Positions 6,123 through 6,955 of a stretch of DNA of 6,955 bases are shown piece after piece. The notes beneath the pieces were generated by a model, which had not been told where the DNA came from, made no database searches, and saw nothing but the letters and a program-made list of their open reading frames with translations. Made by a program: the position numbers and the translations under genes. The DNA lies in NCBI GenBank assembly GCA_029863825.1, contig JAOTUP010000103.1:1-6955 (forward strand), read 5' to 3'. The DNA comes from Acidobacteriota bacterium (GTDB lineage Bacteria > Acidobacteriota > Thermoanaerobaculia > Multivoradales > JAHEKO01). Numbering within the stretch: position 1 is the stretch's first letter; each line of letters starts with the position of its first letter.

Positions 6123-6168
6123 CGCGCCTCGACGGCGCGCCTCAAACTGACGTTTCGGAGACGGTCAG
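6123..6168 (+). terminator. Two hairpins after gdhA, possible terminator region
   Basis: CGCGCC/GGCGCG (6123-6128 and 6134-6139) form a 6-pair stem with a 5-base loop. A second stem pairs CTGACGTTT (6147-6155) with AGACGGTCAG (6159-6168), with one G-T pair, one bulged G and a 3-base CGG loop. Neither is followed by a T-run, so intrinsic termination would be weak. They may stabilise the gdhA transcript end or mark a Rho-dependent end. Confidence 0.35.
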
Positions 6169-6211
6169 CAACGCGATCGCCGTCGCTCTGCGAGCCTCGG
6201 GGAGACGCCGC

Positions 6212-6955
6212 ATGAGAGCCCGCCGTCTCGGTCTCAAGGCGCTCCGCTTTCATGACCTGACGCCCTATCGCATTCGCGAGGTCCTTCTGGTCTCGTCACC
6301 CTACGACGCTTTTATTCTGGAAGAGGATGGCCAGCTCACCGAACAGGTCTTTTTCGAATACCGGGAGGTCAACGCCTCCGGCCCGCCTCGCTTCACCCAC
6401 GTTCCAACCGACAAGGCGGCATTCGCAGCGCTTGCCGAGCGCCGCTACGATCTCATCCTGGTGATGACGAGCTTCACCGGAATGGGTGTCAATGCCCTCG
6501 GCCGGCGAGTCAAGGAGCTTCGCCCCGGCCGGCCAGTGGTGTTTTTGGCGCTCGACGGCAAGGAGCTCGACGAGGCTCAGGAGGCCATCGACCCGGCGGC
6601 GATCGATGGCACGTTCCTGTGGAGCGGAGACGCGCACATCCTCTTCGCCATCATCAAGTACATCGAAGACGAGGCCAACGTCACGCACGACACGCAAGAA
6701 GGAAACATCCGAGTCATCATCATGATCGAGGACTCGCCGCGCTTCTACTCCGCCTTTCTCGGCCTGCTCTACAAAGAGCTGATGACGCAGTCGCGATCCT
6801 TGTCCTCGGAGGGAGTAAACGAGCTCCACAGGTTGATGTACATGCGGTCGCGGCCCAAGATCCTGCATGCCACCTCGTATGAAGAGGGGCTGCAACTTCT
6901 GCGCAAGTACCGTCGCAACCTGCTGGCTGTGATAAGCGACGTGGCGGTGCCGCGC
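6212..6955 (+). CDS. Tandem receiver-domain protein, probable PEP/pyruvate-binding type, C-terminus off window
   Basis: The visible 248 codons start at ATG 6212, with GGGGAG 7 bases before it, and remain open to the window edge. Residues 22-120 look like a receiver domain in which the acidic pair is replaced by Ser28-Ser29 and the phospho-acceptor by Met85, so it should not be phosphorylated. Residues 166-248 begin a second receiver that keeps Glu173-Asp174 and Asp243 (in VISDV). The segment LYKELMTQSRSLSSEGVNEL and the phrase RPKILHATSYEEGLQLL resemble, from memory, large proteins of deltaproteobacterial and related genomes. Those carry receivers followed by a PEP/pyruvate-binding domain like that of PEP synthase. 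The second half is outside the window, so that part is inference. It is 137 bases after gdhA, on the same strand. A plain response regulator is the main alternative. Confidence 0.75.
   Translation, partial: MRARRLGLKALRFHDLTPYRIREVLLVSSPYDAFILEEDGQLTEQVFFEYREVNASGPPRFTHVPTDKAAFAALAERRYDLILVMTSFTGMGVNALGRRVKELRPGRPVVFLALDGKELDEAQEAIDPAAIDGTFLWSGDAHILFAIIKYIEDEANVTHDTQEGNIRVIIMIEDSPRFYSAFLGLLYKELMTQSRSLSSEGVNELHRLMYMRSRPKILHATSYEEGLQLLRKYRRNLLAVISDVAVPR

Noticed and set aside
6296..6895. Minus-strand open frame of 199 codons
   Set aside because: It is antisense to the tandem-receiver gene, whose plus-strand frame has a ribosome site and receiver motifs.

Overview
The window looks like chromosomal DNA of a GC-rich (roughly 60% by eye) Gram-negative bacterium. 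Type IV minor pilin genes, a soluble PAS hybrid histidine kinase, a bacterial NADP-type glutamate dehydrogenase and a tandem-receiver protein of the PEP/pyruvate-binding type together suggest a deltaproteobacterial, acidobacterial or related lineage. This taxonomic guess is an inference; nothing in the window fixes it. I see no insertion sequence, tRNA, rRNA, CRISPR array or phage gene.

Positions 1-2283 (minus strand) hold three overlapping or closely spaced prepilin genes. In transcription order they are a FimT/GspH-family prepilin, a PilV-like prepilin and a PilW-like prepilin that runs off the left edge. Each has a short basic leader ending in Gly, then Phe and a Glu at mature position 5, the signature cut and methylated by prepilin peptidase. 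This order matches known minor-pilin operons (fimT/fimU-pilV-pilW, followed elsewhere by pilX and pilY1). These pilins would prime pilus assembly and sit at its tip.

Positions 2284-2593 are a noncoding interval upstream of the pilin operon. It contains an AT-rich patch with a near-perfect palindrome, a weak promoter-like sequence, and a compact segment that folds on the minus strand into a three-way junction with a GNRA tetraloop. It is the most interesting unexplained stretch here.

Positions 2594-4327 (minus strand) encode a cytoplasmic PAS-HisKA-HATPase-REC hybrid sensor kinase. It has all its catalytic residues but no output domain. It points toward the pilin operon and could control it, though that is only a positional inference.

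Positions 4328-4733 are a divergent intergenic region with GC-rich inverted repeats and a -10-like hexamer. Positions 4734-6074 (plus) encode NADP-specific glutamate dehydrogenase (gdhA). After two hairpins, a partial gene starts at 6212 and leaves the right edge. Its visible part is a receiver domain lacking the phosphorylation residues, followed by a second receiver that keeps them. From memory of the family I expect a PEP/pyruvate-binding domain beyond the window.

Overall the window joins a surface-motility and adhesion module with its likely signalling neighbour to a nitrogen-assimilation gene, followed by a possible signal-responsive protein of central metabolism.
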